Shown here: positions 24,501 through 32,211 of the stretch, piece by piece
Layout of the letters: the number at the start of each line of letters is the position of its first letter
How positions within the stretch are numbered: position 1 is the stretch's first letter
Source: Chersky-299 sp963749535
GTDB lineage: Bacteria; Actinomycetota; Thermoleophilia; RBG-16-64-13
NCBI GenBank assembly: GCA_963749535.1
Contig: CAVVNF010000013.1
Location: 1 to 40,292 of the forward strand
Direction of reading: 5' to 3'
DNA length: 40,292 nt
Translations under genes and position numbers: made by a program
The notes under the pieces: model-generated
The model's input: only the letters and a program-made list of their open reading frames with translations
What the model was told of the DNA's origin: nothing
Databases searched by the model: none

Positions 24501-25949
24501 GGGTGTCGCGCCGGCCGCATATCTCGTCGATCTCGGTGGACACCGACCGCAACTCGCCCTCGGCCCCGACTTCGTTGAAGAACACAGGCAAAGTCCGCAA
24601 GAGCTGTTTCGCGACGAAGTAGATAGGGCGGATATCTGCGTTCAAGAAGCGGGTGACGTCGCGCTGGAAGAGGTCGGTGTCGGCGATGTAGACGCCGCCG
24701 AGGCGCAATTGCACGTTGAGTGCCGCGGCCAGCCGCTCGTAGAGAGCCGGGTTCGACTCGATGATGTGCATCCAGCAGCGGATCTTCGGCAGGTGATAGG
24801 GGTTGACGACGGTCTCCCACTCGTCCGTGGCCCCGCGGATCTCCGGGTACTGGAAGCGCCACGACAAGACGTCCTCCACCAGGTGATCCACCGCCTTGAC
24901 GTTCCCCGCCTCCCCGATAGCGACGCCGATCGCTTCGTAGCACTGGAAGCGCATGAGCAGGAACTGGTTGTCCCGACCGCGGAAGAAGATCGTAAGGCGG
25001 CTCAAGATCTTGTCCACGTCCAGGTGCTTGTCGGGTTGCATCATCTGCTTGACCACGCCCAAAAGGTCGACCATGGCCTCGTTCTGGCGATAGCCCAAAG
25101 TGTCGTCTTTCAGGAAGTAGAGGCAGACCGCGAACCGGTCCTCGAGGTTCTCTATCTGGAAGATCTGGTCGATGGCTTGGTCCAGGAGGTCGGAAAACGT
25201 GGGCCGGTCCCCGGCAAGCAGATCTGTGGCCGCGACCGACTCCACCCCGTGGATCAAGGAGTTCAAGCGGTCGTTGGTGAGAAGGGCGAACTTCTCCGCG
25301 ACAGCAGCAGGGTCGGTGAGGTCGGCGCCTGGAGCGGTGGCCCACTCGGGGATGTCCAGCCTCTCGGCGACGCGGTGGTAGCCGAGCAGGAGCACCGCGC
25401 GGTACAGATCCGAGAAGACCGGCGTCAACGCCGGCCGGGTGGCGGCGCGCTTGACCAGGTCTCGGAGAAGGGTGTCCCGCTCTAGGAACGGGATGGGCTG
25501 TTTGGCGAGCAGCTGGTGCAAGGACTCGCCGATGGTCTTGATGCTGCTCGTCGTAGGCATCGGGATGAGGCTCCGTTCAGTACCGCAGTGCACCACATGA
25601 GGAGCTGGCGGAGAAGAAGCGAGAATTGAGCGCCCGTAAGCGGTCTCTCGAGCAGACCGAGGACGAGCTCAGCCAGAAGGGCGAACAGCTCGCTGCGGTT
25701 CTCGGAGCGTTCGAAATACGTCCAGTTGCGCAGAAGGATGGTCTGGAATCCCTCGATGAGCAGGTCGGAGTTGCGGAAGATGTGGAAGTACTCGCCCAGA
25801 GTCTCGGTGAGCGGTGCCCGCACTCCGTAGAAGCCCTCCACTGCGGCGACTAGGGGCTGATAGTGGTCGGGGATGACCACCTTCTGGGCCGTACGCGCTA
25901 TGTTGGCGCGCAGGGCGTCGGAGTCGAGCGGTATCTGTCGGGTATTCAT
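21536..25949 (-). CDS. Giant PPDK/PEP-synthase-like phosphotransferase without PEP barrel, frameshifted
   Basis: Reconstructed, this is about 1,470 aa. The first 700-odd residues are helical and unrecognised (opening MNTRQIPLDSDALRANIA). An Ala/Gly/Thr-rich linker lies at about 24050-24290. A conserved helical region follows, then a PPDK-type ATP-grasp domain (FKGLGLKQMALYGHQVPEGF, CLLLSIRSGAAISMPGLMTT, VIFTRNPLEPYSR). Last comes the swivelling phosphohistidine domain with ILTARGGATSHAAVTAKRLG and the phosphorylated His. The PEP/pyruvate TIM barrel that normally follows is absent. Frames change near 25570-25600, near 24180 and near 23850. The first change could instead mark two overlapping genes (ATG near 25560). 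The missing barrel suggests an acceptor other than pyruvate, as in rifampin phosphotransferase. The substrate is unknown. Confidence 0.72.
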
Positions 25950-26037
25950 GTCGTGTGAATGATACCCCGGGGAGCGGACGGCGGGCTCCCGGGTCGACCT
26001 CGGCCGTAGTCAGTTTGGGGTGGTGGCCGCGCGGGGC

Positions 26038-27387
26038 CTAATCCTCGCGGTCGTTCTGGCCGGGCCCCTCTTCGCCTTCCGAACCGACTTCCGGTTCGAT
26101 GCGCGTGAGCAGCACGCGGGAAATACGCATGCCGTCCACCTCCAGCACCTCGGCGTGGAAGTTGCCGATGTCCGCCTCGTCGCCCACCCGGGGACGGCGC
26201 TGCAACTGCTCGAAGACCCGCCCGCCCACGGTGGGAAAGCCTTCCTCAGGAACCACCAGGCCGAGCCTCTCCTCCAGGTCGTCCACCCGGACGCCGCCAT
26301 CCACCGAGAAGCGGCCGTCGTTCAACTCCTCGATCTCAGGCGCCTCCTGGTCGAACTCATCCTGGATCTCACCGGTGAGCTCCTCCGTGACGTCTTGGAT
26401 GGTCACGATGCCGGCGGTGCCGCCATGCTCGTCCACCACGACGGCCAGCGGGGTGCGCGTGCTCTGGAAGCGCTGGAGCGCGACCTCGATGTTGGCCGTC
26501 TCGGCAAGGAAACCGACCGGGCGGACCAGCCTGCGCAGGGTATCGCTCCGGACGGCGCGGAAAATGTCTTTGACGTGCACGTAGCCCACGACGTTGTCGA
26601 CATCCTCTTCGAACACCGGGTAGCGCGTGTGGTTGGTTTCAGCCATCTCGTCGATGGCCTCGCCCACCGTCATCGACGTGGGCAGCGCGGCCACTTCCGT
26701 GCGGGGCACCATGATCGCGCCGACCGTAGTATCGCCGAAGGTCAAGGCGCGGCGCATGAGGGTCTGCTCCACCTCGTCGATGTGGCCCACCTCCTGGCTG
26801 GCAGCCAGGATCATGCGCAGTTCTTCCTCTGAGTGCGCCAATTCCCGCTCGGAGGCGGGCTGGATGCGGAAGGCCTTGAGGAGGCCCACGGTGGAGATGT
26901 ACAGCAGCCAGGTGAGCGGCCGGGTGATCAGGTAGAACGTACGGAGCGGCAGGGCTATGGCCATCGCGGAGCCTTCGGCCTTGCGGATAGCGATGGATTT
27001 TGGCGCCAACTCGCCGAACACGCTGGTGAGATAGGTGATGATGATGAACGCGACGATGGCCGAGATGGTGCGGGTGGTGCCGGAGGGGTTGGAGCCCCCG
27101 ATGATGCGAGAGAACGCCGGCGCGCCCAGCCAACCGAGGGCCAGGCTGGCGGCGGTCACACCCAGCTGCGTCGCCGAAAGATAGGCGTCCAGGTGGTTGA
27201 CTATGTGATCGGCGATACGGGCGCTACGTTTGCCCTCGGCCGCGAGCTCAGCGATGCGGGTGTCCCGCACCTTCACGATCGAGAACTCGGCGATCACGAA
27301 GAAGGCGTTGACGATCACCAGGACGATTACCCCGATGATCTCGATCGCTGCTCGGCTGGTACTCACGGTGGTGGCGTCAGCAATCAT
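26038..27387 (-). CDS. CNNM/CBS/CorC (HlyC) family membrane protein
   Basis: The 449-aa protein has an N-terminal CNNM (DUF21) domain with several membrane helices (about 15-40, 70-95, 105-125, 145-170), then two CBS domains (IMVPRTEVAALP to VGYVHVKDIF, and FLAETANIEVAL to GIVTIQDVTEELTGEI). It ends in a CorC/HlyC transporter-associated domain (DGGVRVDDLEERLGL, FPTVGGRVFEQL). Relatives are linked to Mg2+ or Co2+ efflux; the haemolysin name is historical. The acidic tail (SEGEEGPGQNDRED) is not conserved. The gene diverges from azlCD. Ion specificity is not visible. Confidence 0.88.
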   Translation of the reverse strand: MIADATTVSTSRAAIEIIGVIVLVIVNAFFVIAEFSIVKVRDTRIAELAAEGKRSARIADHIVNHLDAYLSATQLGVTAASLALGWLGAPAFSRIIGGSNPSGTTRTISAIVAFIIITYLTSVFGELAPKSIAIRKAEGSAMAIALPLRTFYLITRPLTWLLYISTVGLLKAFRIQPASERELAHSEEELRMILAASQEVGHIDEVEQTLMRRALTFGDTTVGAIMVPRTEVAALPTSMTVGEAIDEMAETNHTRYPVFEEDVDNVVGYVHVKDIFRAVRSDTLRRLVRPVGFLAETANIEVALQRFQSTRTPLAVVVDEHGGTAGIVTIQDVTEELTGEIQDEFDQEAPEIEELNDGRFSVDGGVRVDDLEERLGLVVPEEGFPTVGGRVFEQLQRRPRVGDEADIGNFHAEVLEVDGMRISRVLLTRIEPEVGSEGEEGPGQNDRED

Positions 27388-27522
27388 CGCCGCACGGCTT
27401 GAAGCCGGGGCGTAGTGTAGGAGTACGTACTTGGGGGGTCTTCAGAATTGACCATGCGCTATCCATGAGCATAGCATAAGGTTCGCCACGCTCCCTCACT
27501 GCCCCTTCTGCCGGCGCTCTTC

Positions 27523-27551
27523 TTGACTCCCAGCCGCCGGTTTTGTAGGTT
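27523..27551 (+). promoter_or_regulatory. Promoter of azlCD, likely leaderless
   Basis: TTGACT (27523-27528), a 17-nt spacer and TAGGTT (27546-27551) form a good sigma-70-type promoter. The -10 ends 6 nt before the azlC ATG, so transcription should begin at or beside the start codon. No Shine-Dalgarno is present. This is the best-supported of the leaderless-type promoters here. Confidence 0.6.
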
Positions 27552-27557
27552 GAGCCG

Positions 27558-28331
27558 ATGCGCAAGCCCTTCTCCCCTCCGTCGACAGCTTCCTCAGGCG
27601 ACGGCGTCCGGCAGGCCGTGCCCATCATCCTAGGCTATGTACCCATCGGGATGGCATACGGCATACTCGGGACCACAGCCGGTCTCCCTTCGTGGGCGAT
27701 CATCGCCATGTCGTTCCTGGTTTACGCCGGCTCGGCGCAGTTCCTCGCCGTTTCCCTGCTGGGCCAGGGAGTGCCGGCCGCCACACTCGTGGTCACGACA
27801 TTCATCGTGAACCTGCGGCACCTGCTCTACTCGTCGGCGATACTACCCAAATTGGCGCCGATCCAGCGAAAGCGCCTCGCGTGGACGGCCGCCGAGCTCA
27901 CCGACGAGACCTTCGTCATAGCCTGCCGCGCTGCTGCCGGCCGGGACAGGTCGCTGACATTCCCCTTCATGAGCGGTCTTCAAGCGGCCTTTCAGATCTC
28001 GTGGATCACCGGGTCGGTGCTGGGGGTGGTGGCCGGTTCGTACATCGGAGATCCCACCCGCTATGGCTTGGACTTTACGCTGGTGGCCATGTTCATCGGC
28101 CTCCTCGCTTTGCAGATCCACGGCCGACGGGAAGTGGTGGTCGCGCTGGTGGCCGGGATCGTGTCGCTGGGATTGCATCTGGTGGGTCTCGGCGCTACCG
28201 GTGTCATCCCGGCCACCTTGGTAGCCAGTGCGGTGGGCATGTTCTTCGGCAGGACCGGGCGGCTCGCCGGGCGGCCCGGTGAGGCGGGTGGGACAGCGGA
28301 GAGCTTCGGCTCGGACGGGGGCCTGCCGTGA
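27558..28331 (+). CDS. azlC: AzlC family branched-chain amino acid exporter subunit
   Basis: The 257-aa integral membrane protein is the large subunit of AzlCD-type branched-chain amino acid exporters. Conserved stretches are VPIILGYVPIGMAYGIL, SFLVYAGSAQFLAVSLL, TFIVNLRHLLYSSAI and DETFVIA, with several hydrophobic segments. The first 20 residues and the Gly-rich end (GRPGEAGGTAESFGSDGG) are not conserved. The stop overlaps the GTG start of azlD (GTGA), so the two are coupled. The position of its promoter suggests a leaderless message. Confidence 0.9.
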   Translation: MRKPFSPPSTASSGDGVRQAVPIILGYVPIGMAYGILGTTAGLPSWAIIAMSFLVYAGSAQFLAVSLLGQGVPAATLVVTTFIVNLRHLLYSSAILPKLAPIQRKRLAWTAAELTDETFVIACRAAAGRDRSLTFPFMSGLQAAFQISWITGSVLGVVAGSYIGDPTRYGLDFTLVAMFIGLLALQIHGRREVVVALVAGIVSLGLHLVGLGATGVIPATLVASAVGMFFGRTGRLAGRPGEAGGTAESFGSDGGLP

Positions 28332-28645
28332 GACTTCTGGGGCTGATCCTCGCGATGGGCGTGGTGACCTACGTACCGCGCATGCTGCCGATGGTGGTCT
28401 TGGCACGCTGGCGGTTCCCCGGCTGGCTGCTTCGGTTGCTAGAGGGCTTCCCGGTGGCGGTCCTGGCGGCCTTCGCCGTGCCGCTCATCCTTGCTCCCGA
28501 CAATCACCTTAGCCTCAGCCTCCACAACCTCTATCTTCCCGCGGCGGTGATCACGTCGGTGGCTGCCGTGTACAGTCGCAGCCTGATCATCACGGCCATC
28601 GTGGGCTCGGTGAGCATGATGCTGTTGCGGTTCGCCTTCGGCTAA
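28328..28645 (+). CDS. azlD: AzlD family branched-chain amino acid exporter subunit
   Basis: The 105-aa protein with three or four hydrophobic segments matches AzlD: LILAMGVVTYVPRMLPMVVL, LLRLLEGFPVAVLAAFAVPLI and IIVGSVSMMLLRF-like ITAIVGSVSMMLLRF. It begins at a GTG that overlaps the azlC stop by 4 nt. AzlC and AzlD together form the exporter in the cytoplasmic membrane. Length is normal. Confidence 0.88.
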   Translation: MRLLGLILAMGVVTYVPRMLPMVVLARWRFPGWLLRLLEGFPVAVLAAFAVPLILAPDNHLSLSLHNLYLPAAVITSVAAVYSRSLIITAIVGSVSMMLLRFAFG

Positions 28646-28728
28646 TAGCTCGTTTCAAAATGAAGCGTTGGCTGCCGAGTTCGCATTGGTCGGTGCGATG
28701 CGGCGTCCCCAGTCGCCCCCGTAACGCT

Positions 28729-28748
28729 GACGCGGAGTCCCCCGCGTC
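28729..28748. terminator. Weak hairpin between convergent azlD and paaK
   Basis: GACGCGG and CCGCGTC form a 7-bp stem with a 6-nt loop in the convergent gap. No T-run is present, so terminator activity is only suggested by position. Confidence 0.35.
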
Positions 28749-28796
28749 CTCGCCGTCGCGCGGACTTGGGCCCATGCCGAGCGCGCGCCCTGGGAA

Positions 28797-30158
28797 TCAG
28801 TCGGCGGGCGCCTGCTCCTTGCGGAGGTCGATCACGCGCTGAGCTTTGCCTTCACTCCGCTCGATCGAGCCGGGCTCCTTGAACGTCACTCCCACCGATA
28901 TCCCGATGATGTCTTTGATGTTCTTCTTGATCCGCTGCTTGAGATCGATGAGGATCTCGTGCTCGGTAAAGACGGACACCTCGTCCATCGAAAGGAGCGC
29001 ATCGGAGACTTCGCGGTAGAGCGCCGGGGAGATCTCCACCCGCACGTCCATCATATCCATGGCGCCCTTGCGGCTGACCACCAACTGGTAGTGCGGCTCC
29101 ACGTTGGGGGCCATGAGCAGCACCGATTCCACCTGGCTCGGGAAGACGTTCACCCCGCGGATGATGAGCATGTCGTCGGTGCGGCCGGATACCCGGTCCA
29201 TCCTTACGAGCGTGCGTCCGCAGAGGCACGGTTCCGGATCGAGTCGCGTGATATCGCCGGTGCGATAGCGGATGAGCGGGATGCCTTCTTTGGTGAGGGT
29301 GGTGATCACCAGCTCGCCTTGCTCGCCGTAGTCGAGCACCTCGCCGGTGTCGGGATCGATGATCTCGGGCAGGAAATGGTCCTCGTTGATGTGCAGCCCC
29401 GACTGGGCGTCCACGCACTCGCAGGAGACCCCCGGGCCGACGATCTCGGAAAGCCCGTAGATGTCGCAGGCTTTGATGTTCCACTTCTTTTCGATGTCCC
29501 GGCGCATGCCCTCGGACCAGGGCTCGGCGCCGAAGACGCCCACCCGGAGGGGCAGCGTGGTCACGTCCATCCCCAGTTCCTGCGCCACGTCCCACAGATA
29601 GAGCATGAAACTCGGCGTGCAGCAGATGACCGAAGACCCGAAGTCCTTCATGAGCATGAGCTGGCGCTGGGTATTGCTGCCGGAGATGGGGAGCACCGAG
29701 GCGCCGAGCAGTTCCGCGCCGTAGTGCGCACCGAGGCCGCCGGTGAACAGTCCGTAGCCGTAGGCCACGTGCACGACGTCTTCGTCGGTGGCGCCCACGC
29801 CGGCCAGCACGCGGGCCATGACTTCCGCCCACATGTTGATGTCGTTGCGCGTGTAGCCGACGGTGGTCGGCTTGCCGGTGGTGCCCGACGAGGCGTGGAT
29901 GCGCACGATGTCCTTGAGCGGCGCGGCGAAGAGTCCAAACGGATAGTTGTCGCGCAGGTCCCGCTTGCGAGTCATGGGCAGGCTGGGCAGGTCGTCGAGA
30001 CCGCGGACCTGCTCCGGCTTGATGCCCGCGGTGTCGAAGAGAGCGCGATAAAAGGGGACGCGCGAGTACACCCTGTTGACGAGAGTAACCAATCGCTCGC
30101 CTTGGAGTCGCCTGAGCTCGTCGCGGCTCATGCACTCGTGCTCTCGATCCCTGATCAT
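28797..30158 (-). CDS. paaK: Phenylacetate-CoA ligase
   Basis: The 453-aa AMP-forming ligase of the PaaK family activates phenylacetate (or a related aryl acid) with ATP and CoA. It has the ATP-binding loop IHASSGTTGKPTTVGYT, YGYGLFTGGLGAHYGAE, the motif CDIYGLSEIVGPG, the arch YRTGDITRLDPEPCLCGRT and the C-terminal RGVNVFPSQVES. The ATG at 30158 follows a GAAGGGG Shine-Dalgarno at 6 nt; the open frame upstream is not conserved. Length is normal. In anaerobes PaaK often accompanies indolepyruvate:ferredoxin oxidoreductase, which lies about 1.4 kb away here. This supports aromatic amino-acid use. Confidence 0.92.
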   Translation of the reverse strand: MIRDREHECMSRDELRRLQGERLVTLVNRVYSRVPFYRALFDTAGIKPEQVRGLDDLPSLPMTRKRDLRDNYPFGLFAAPLKDIVRIHASSGTTGKPTTVGYTRNDINMWAEVMARVLAGVGATDEDVVHVAYGYGLFTGGLGAHYGAELLGASVLPISGSNTQRQLMLMKDFGSSVICCTPSFMLYLWDVAQELGMDVTTLPLRVGVFGAEPWSEGMRRDIEKKWNIKACDIYGLSEIVGPGVSCECVDAQSGLHINEDHFLPEIIDPDTGEVLDYGEQGELVITTLTKEGIPLIRYRTGDITRLDPEPCLCGRTLVRMDRVSGRTDDMLIIRGVNVFPSQVESVLLMAPNVEPHYQLVVSRKGAMDMMDVRVEISPALYREVSDALLSMDEVSVFTEHEILIDLKQRIKKNIKDIIGISVGVTFKEPGSIERSEGKAQRVIDLRKEQAPAD

Positions 30159-30315
30159 GATCGTCCCCTTCAGGATTCGCCCTTGCTGCAGGTGTCGCGG
30201 CAAAGCCAGCCCTTCGCCGGCAACCTTGAGATGGTATCGGCCGGGAGGGGGACCGTCAACCGGAGGCTGAACCGCGTGGTTCCGCAGTCCAAGAGGCAAA
30301 GGTCAGACAGAGCGG

Positions 30316-30387
30316 CTCGGGCCGCCGGACTCGGGCGGTCTCGGGCCGCCAGGCTGACGCGGGCTCGGGCCGCCGATCTTGCGCGGG
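30316..30387. repeat. Three tandem 24-bp repeats after nth
   Basis: CTCGGGCCGCC starts at 30316, 30340 and 30364, an exact 24-bp period, and a weaker fourth unit follows. The array lies in the 267-nt gap between the nth stop and the paaK start. A 24-bp period equals eight codons; one minus-strand frame reads Ala/Arg/Ser-rich repeats similar in flavour to the nth tail. Confidence 0.65.
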
Positions 30388-30425
30388 ACTGGGGCGCCGG
30401 CCTCGAAGGCAGGTCGGCCTGAGCG

Positions 30426-31250
30426 TCAGCCTGCGCGGCCTCCGCGCTGGCCACGCGCCGAGTTGCCCCATGACTTGGGTTGAGCCTGTGGCTTGGCCGT
30501 GGACCGGATGGCGTCTCGGGGGCGGTTCGCCGACTTCGCTCCCGCGCCGAGCTTTGCCCCAGCCTTGTCTCGGCCGGCCGGTGGGCCGAACGTGAACGCC
30601 GACGGGCAGATGTCCCGGAGAGAGCAGTCTCCGCAGCGCGGCCGCTGACCCGTGCAGATGGCCCGGCCATGCTCGATGAGCAGATAGGTGAGCCCGAACC
30701 AATCTTCTCGGTCCACGATCTGCATGAGCTCGGTCTCGATCTTGTTGGAGTCGTCGGACGTCACGAGGCCAAGACGCTGACTCAGCCGGTTCACGTGCGT
30801 GTCGACGGCGATGCCGGAATCCGGGTCCTTCGCGTATGCGTCGGGGTAGGCATTGCCCAGTACGATATTGGCGGTCTTCCGTGCGACTCCCGGGAGGGTG
30901 AGGAGCTCAGCCATGGTGGCCGGCACCTCCCCGCCAAAATCGGCCAGGATTTGCCGTGCGGATTCTTGGATGTGTTTTGCCTTGTTATGGTAGAAGCCGG
31001 TCGGCCGGACGGCCACTTCGAGCTCGGAAAGGTCGGCGACCGCGTAGTTCTCGACGGTACGGTACTTCTTGAAGAGCTTGGTGGTGACCTCGTTGACCTT
31101 CTTGTCCGTGCACTGTGCGGAGAGGATCACGGACACCAGGAGCTCCCACGGATTGCCGAAGTGGAGCACGATGCCGGCGTCGGGATACTCGGCCTTGAGC
31201 CTCCGGATCACCTCGGCGGCTTGAGTCTTGGGGTCGTCCACGATGGTCAT
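30426..31250 (-). CDS. nth: Endonuclease III with basic C-terminal tail
   Basis: This base-excision repair glycosylase/AP lyase acts on oxidised pyrimidines. The helix-hairpin-helix LLTLPGVARKTANIVLGNAY holds the catalytic Lys, and AVDTHVNRLSQRLGL holds the catalytic Asp. The 4Fe-4S motif is CX6CX2CX5C (CTGQRPRCGDCSLRDIC). The usual enzyme is about 210-220 aa and ends soon after the cluster. Here about 45 more residues follow, rich in Ala, Gly, Lys, Arg and Ser. ATG 31250 is chosen because it sits at the usual distance from the conserved core; an upstream start at 31307 is possible. Confidence 0.9.
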   Translation of the reverse strand: MTIVDDPKTQAAEVIRRLKAEYPDAGIVLHFGNPWELLVSVILSAQCTDKKVNEVTTKLFKKYRTVENYAVADLSELEVAVRPTGFYHNKAKHIQESARQILADFGGEVPATMAELLTLPGVARKTANIVLGNAYPDAYAKDPDSGIAVDTHVNRLSQRLGLVTSDDSNKIETELMQIVDREDWFGLTYLLIEHGRAICTGQRPRCGDCSLRDICPSAFTFGPPAGRDKAGAKLGAGAKSANRPRDAIRSTAKPQAQPKSWGNSARGQRGGRAG

Positions 31251-31417
31251 GTCGGCTCTTGGTCGCTTTCGTATGGAGCGGTCGAGGATTCCGACATGAT
31301 ACGGCATTGCCGCGGGTTTGGAGCGCGGCGCATGAGGGGTGCGGTAGCAGCGCGGGCAATGCCGGGCGCTCTCCGGCGACGGCGCCGGGCGACGCGACCA
31401 CCACAGCCTCGATCGTC

Positions 31418-31588
31418 GCCCGGTTCACCGATGTCCCGATGCAGGCGCAGGCGGCCGTGGCTGCGGTCGTGGCCGCCGGGTTCATGAGCGCGGATAGCGA
31501 TACCTTCCGGCCGTACGACCCGGAGAGCCGGGCGCAGGCGGCTCGGGTGCTACAGCGGCTATTCGACTCGCTGGGGACCGCTCCCTAG
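31418..31588 (+). pseudogene. S-layer homology (SLH) motif remnant
   Basis: The frame reads ARFTDVPMQAQAAVAAVV, then TFRPYDPESRAQAARVLQRL, an almost complete single SLH motif (FxDV, a helix, TFRPxxPxxRAQAA), then a stop. SLH motifs anchor surface proteins to cell-wall polymers and usually occur in threes. Upstream the frame is shadow-like sequence over the nth promoter side, so this looks like the 3' end of a lost surface-protein gene. The stop shares CTAG with the iorB stop on the other strand. Confidence 0.55.
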
Positions 31589-32211
31589 CAGACCGGCGAG
31601 CGCCGCCCCAGGTCAAAGGCTTTCAGGTTGGCGTCCACGGTCTTCGGCGGCACGACCCGGCGGATGATGGTCTCCCAGGTCTCGGCGGCAAACGGCAGGG
31701 TGCACGACACCGCGCCCAACATCACCACGTTGACCGATTTCACGCTGCCGGCCGCCTCGGCTAAGGCGTTCGCTTCGACGGCATGGACGCGGGGCCAGGC
31801 GGCTTTGATGCGCTCATCGATGTCGGCGGGATATTCCGCCAGCCCCGCGGCGACCGGGCTGGGGTTCACGCGCAGGGTGTTGTAGACGACGAGGCCGCCC
31901 GGTCGCAGCCAGTGTACGTAGCGGAGCGCTTCAAGTGCTTCGAACGACAGCAGGATATCGGCGGTGCCGGGGGTGATGAGCGGAGACCAGATCTTGTCCC
32001 CGAAACGCAGGTGGCTCGTCACGCTCCCCCCGCGCTGGCTCATGCCGTGGACCTCGCTCTGTTTGACGTCGTAGCCTTCGGCCATGGCGGCCTGGCTGAG
32101 CACGTAGCTGGCCAGGATCACTCCCTGGCCGCCGACGCCGGAGATGAGCAGGTTGGTGGTGGGACGCGGTCTCGCGGAGGACTGCGGCGCGCCTTGCTCG
32201 GCGGAGCTCAT
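31585..32211 (-). CDS. iorB: Indolepyruvate:ferredoxin oxidoreductase, beta subunit
   Basis: The 208-aa protein is the gamma-domain-type small subunit of IOR, which oxidatively decarboxylates indolepyruvate, phenylpyruvate and related aryl pyruvates to aryl-acetyl-CoA. Motifs are NLLISGVGGQGVILASYVLS, VKQSEVHGMSQRGGSVTSHLR and SVNVVMLGAVS. Length is normal. The ATG at 32211 overlaps the reconstructed iorA stop (ATGA), so translation is coupled. Unlike iorA it is free of frame changes. Confidence 0.9.
   Translation of the reverse strand: MSSAEQGAPQSSARPRPTTNLLISGVGGQGVILASYVLSQAAMAEGYDVKQSEVHGMSQRGGSVTSHLRFGDKIWSPLITPGTADILLSFEALEALRYVHWLRPGGLVVYNTLRVNPSPVAAGLAEYPADIDERIKAAWPRVHAVEANALAEAAGSVKSVNVVMLGAVSCTLPFAAETWETIIRRVVPPKTVDANLKAFDLGRRSPVC

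Noticed and set aside
28797..30299. paaK starting at 30299
   Set aside because: The extra 47 residues are not conserved; ATG 30158 has a Shine-Dalgarno and the normal PaaK start.
30316..30387. The 24-bp repeats as a CRISPR array
   Set aside because: The shared part is only 11 nt with 13-nt spacing, the units are imperfect, and no cas gene is present.
28959..30422. 487-codon open frame opposite paaK
   Set aside because: It is an antisense shadow of a well-conserved ligase gene, with His/Gly/Val-rich composition and no motifs.
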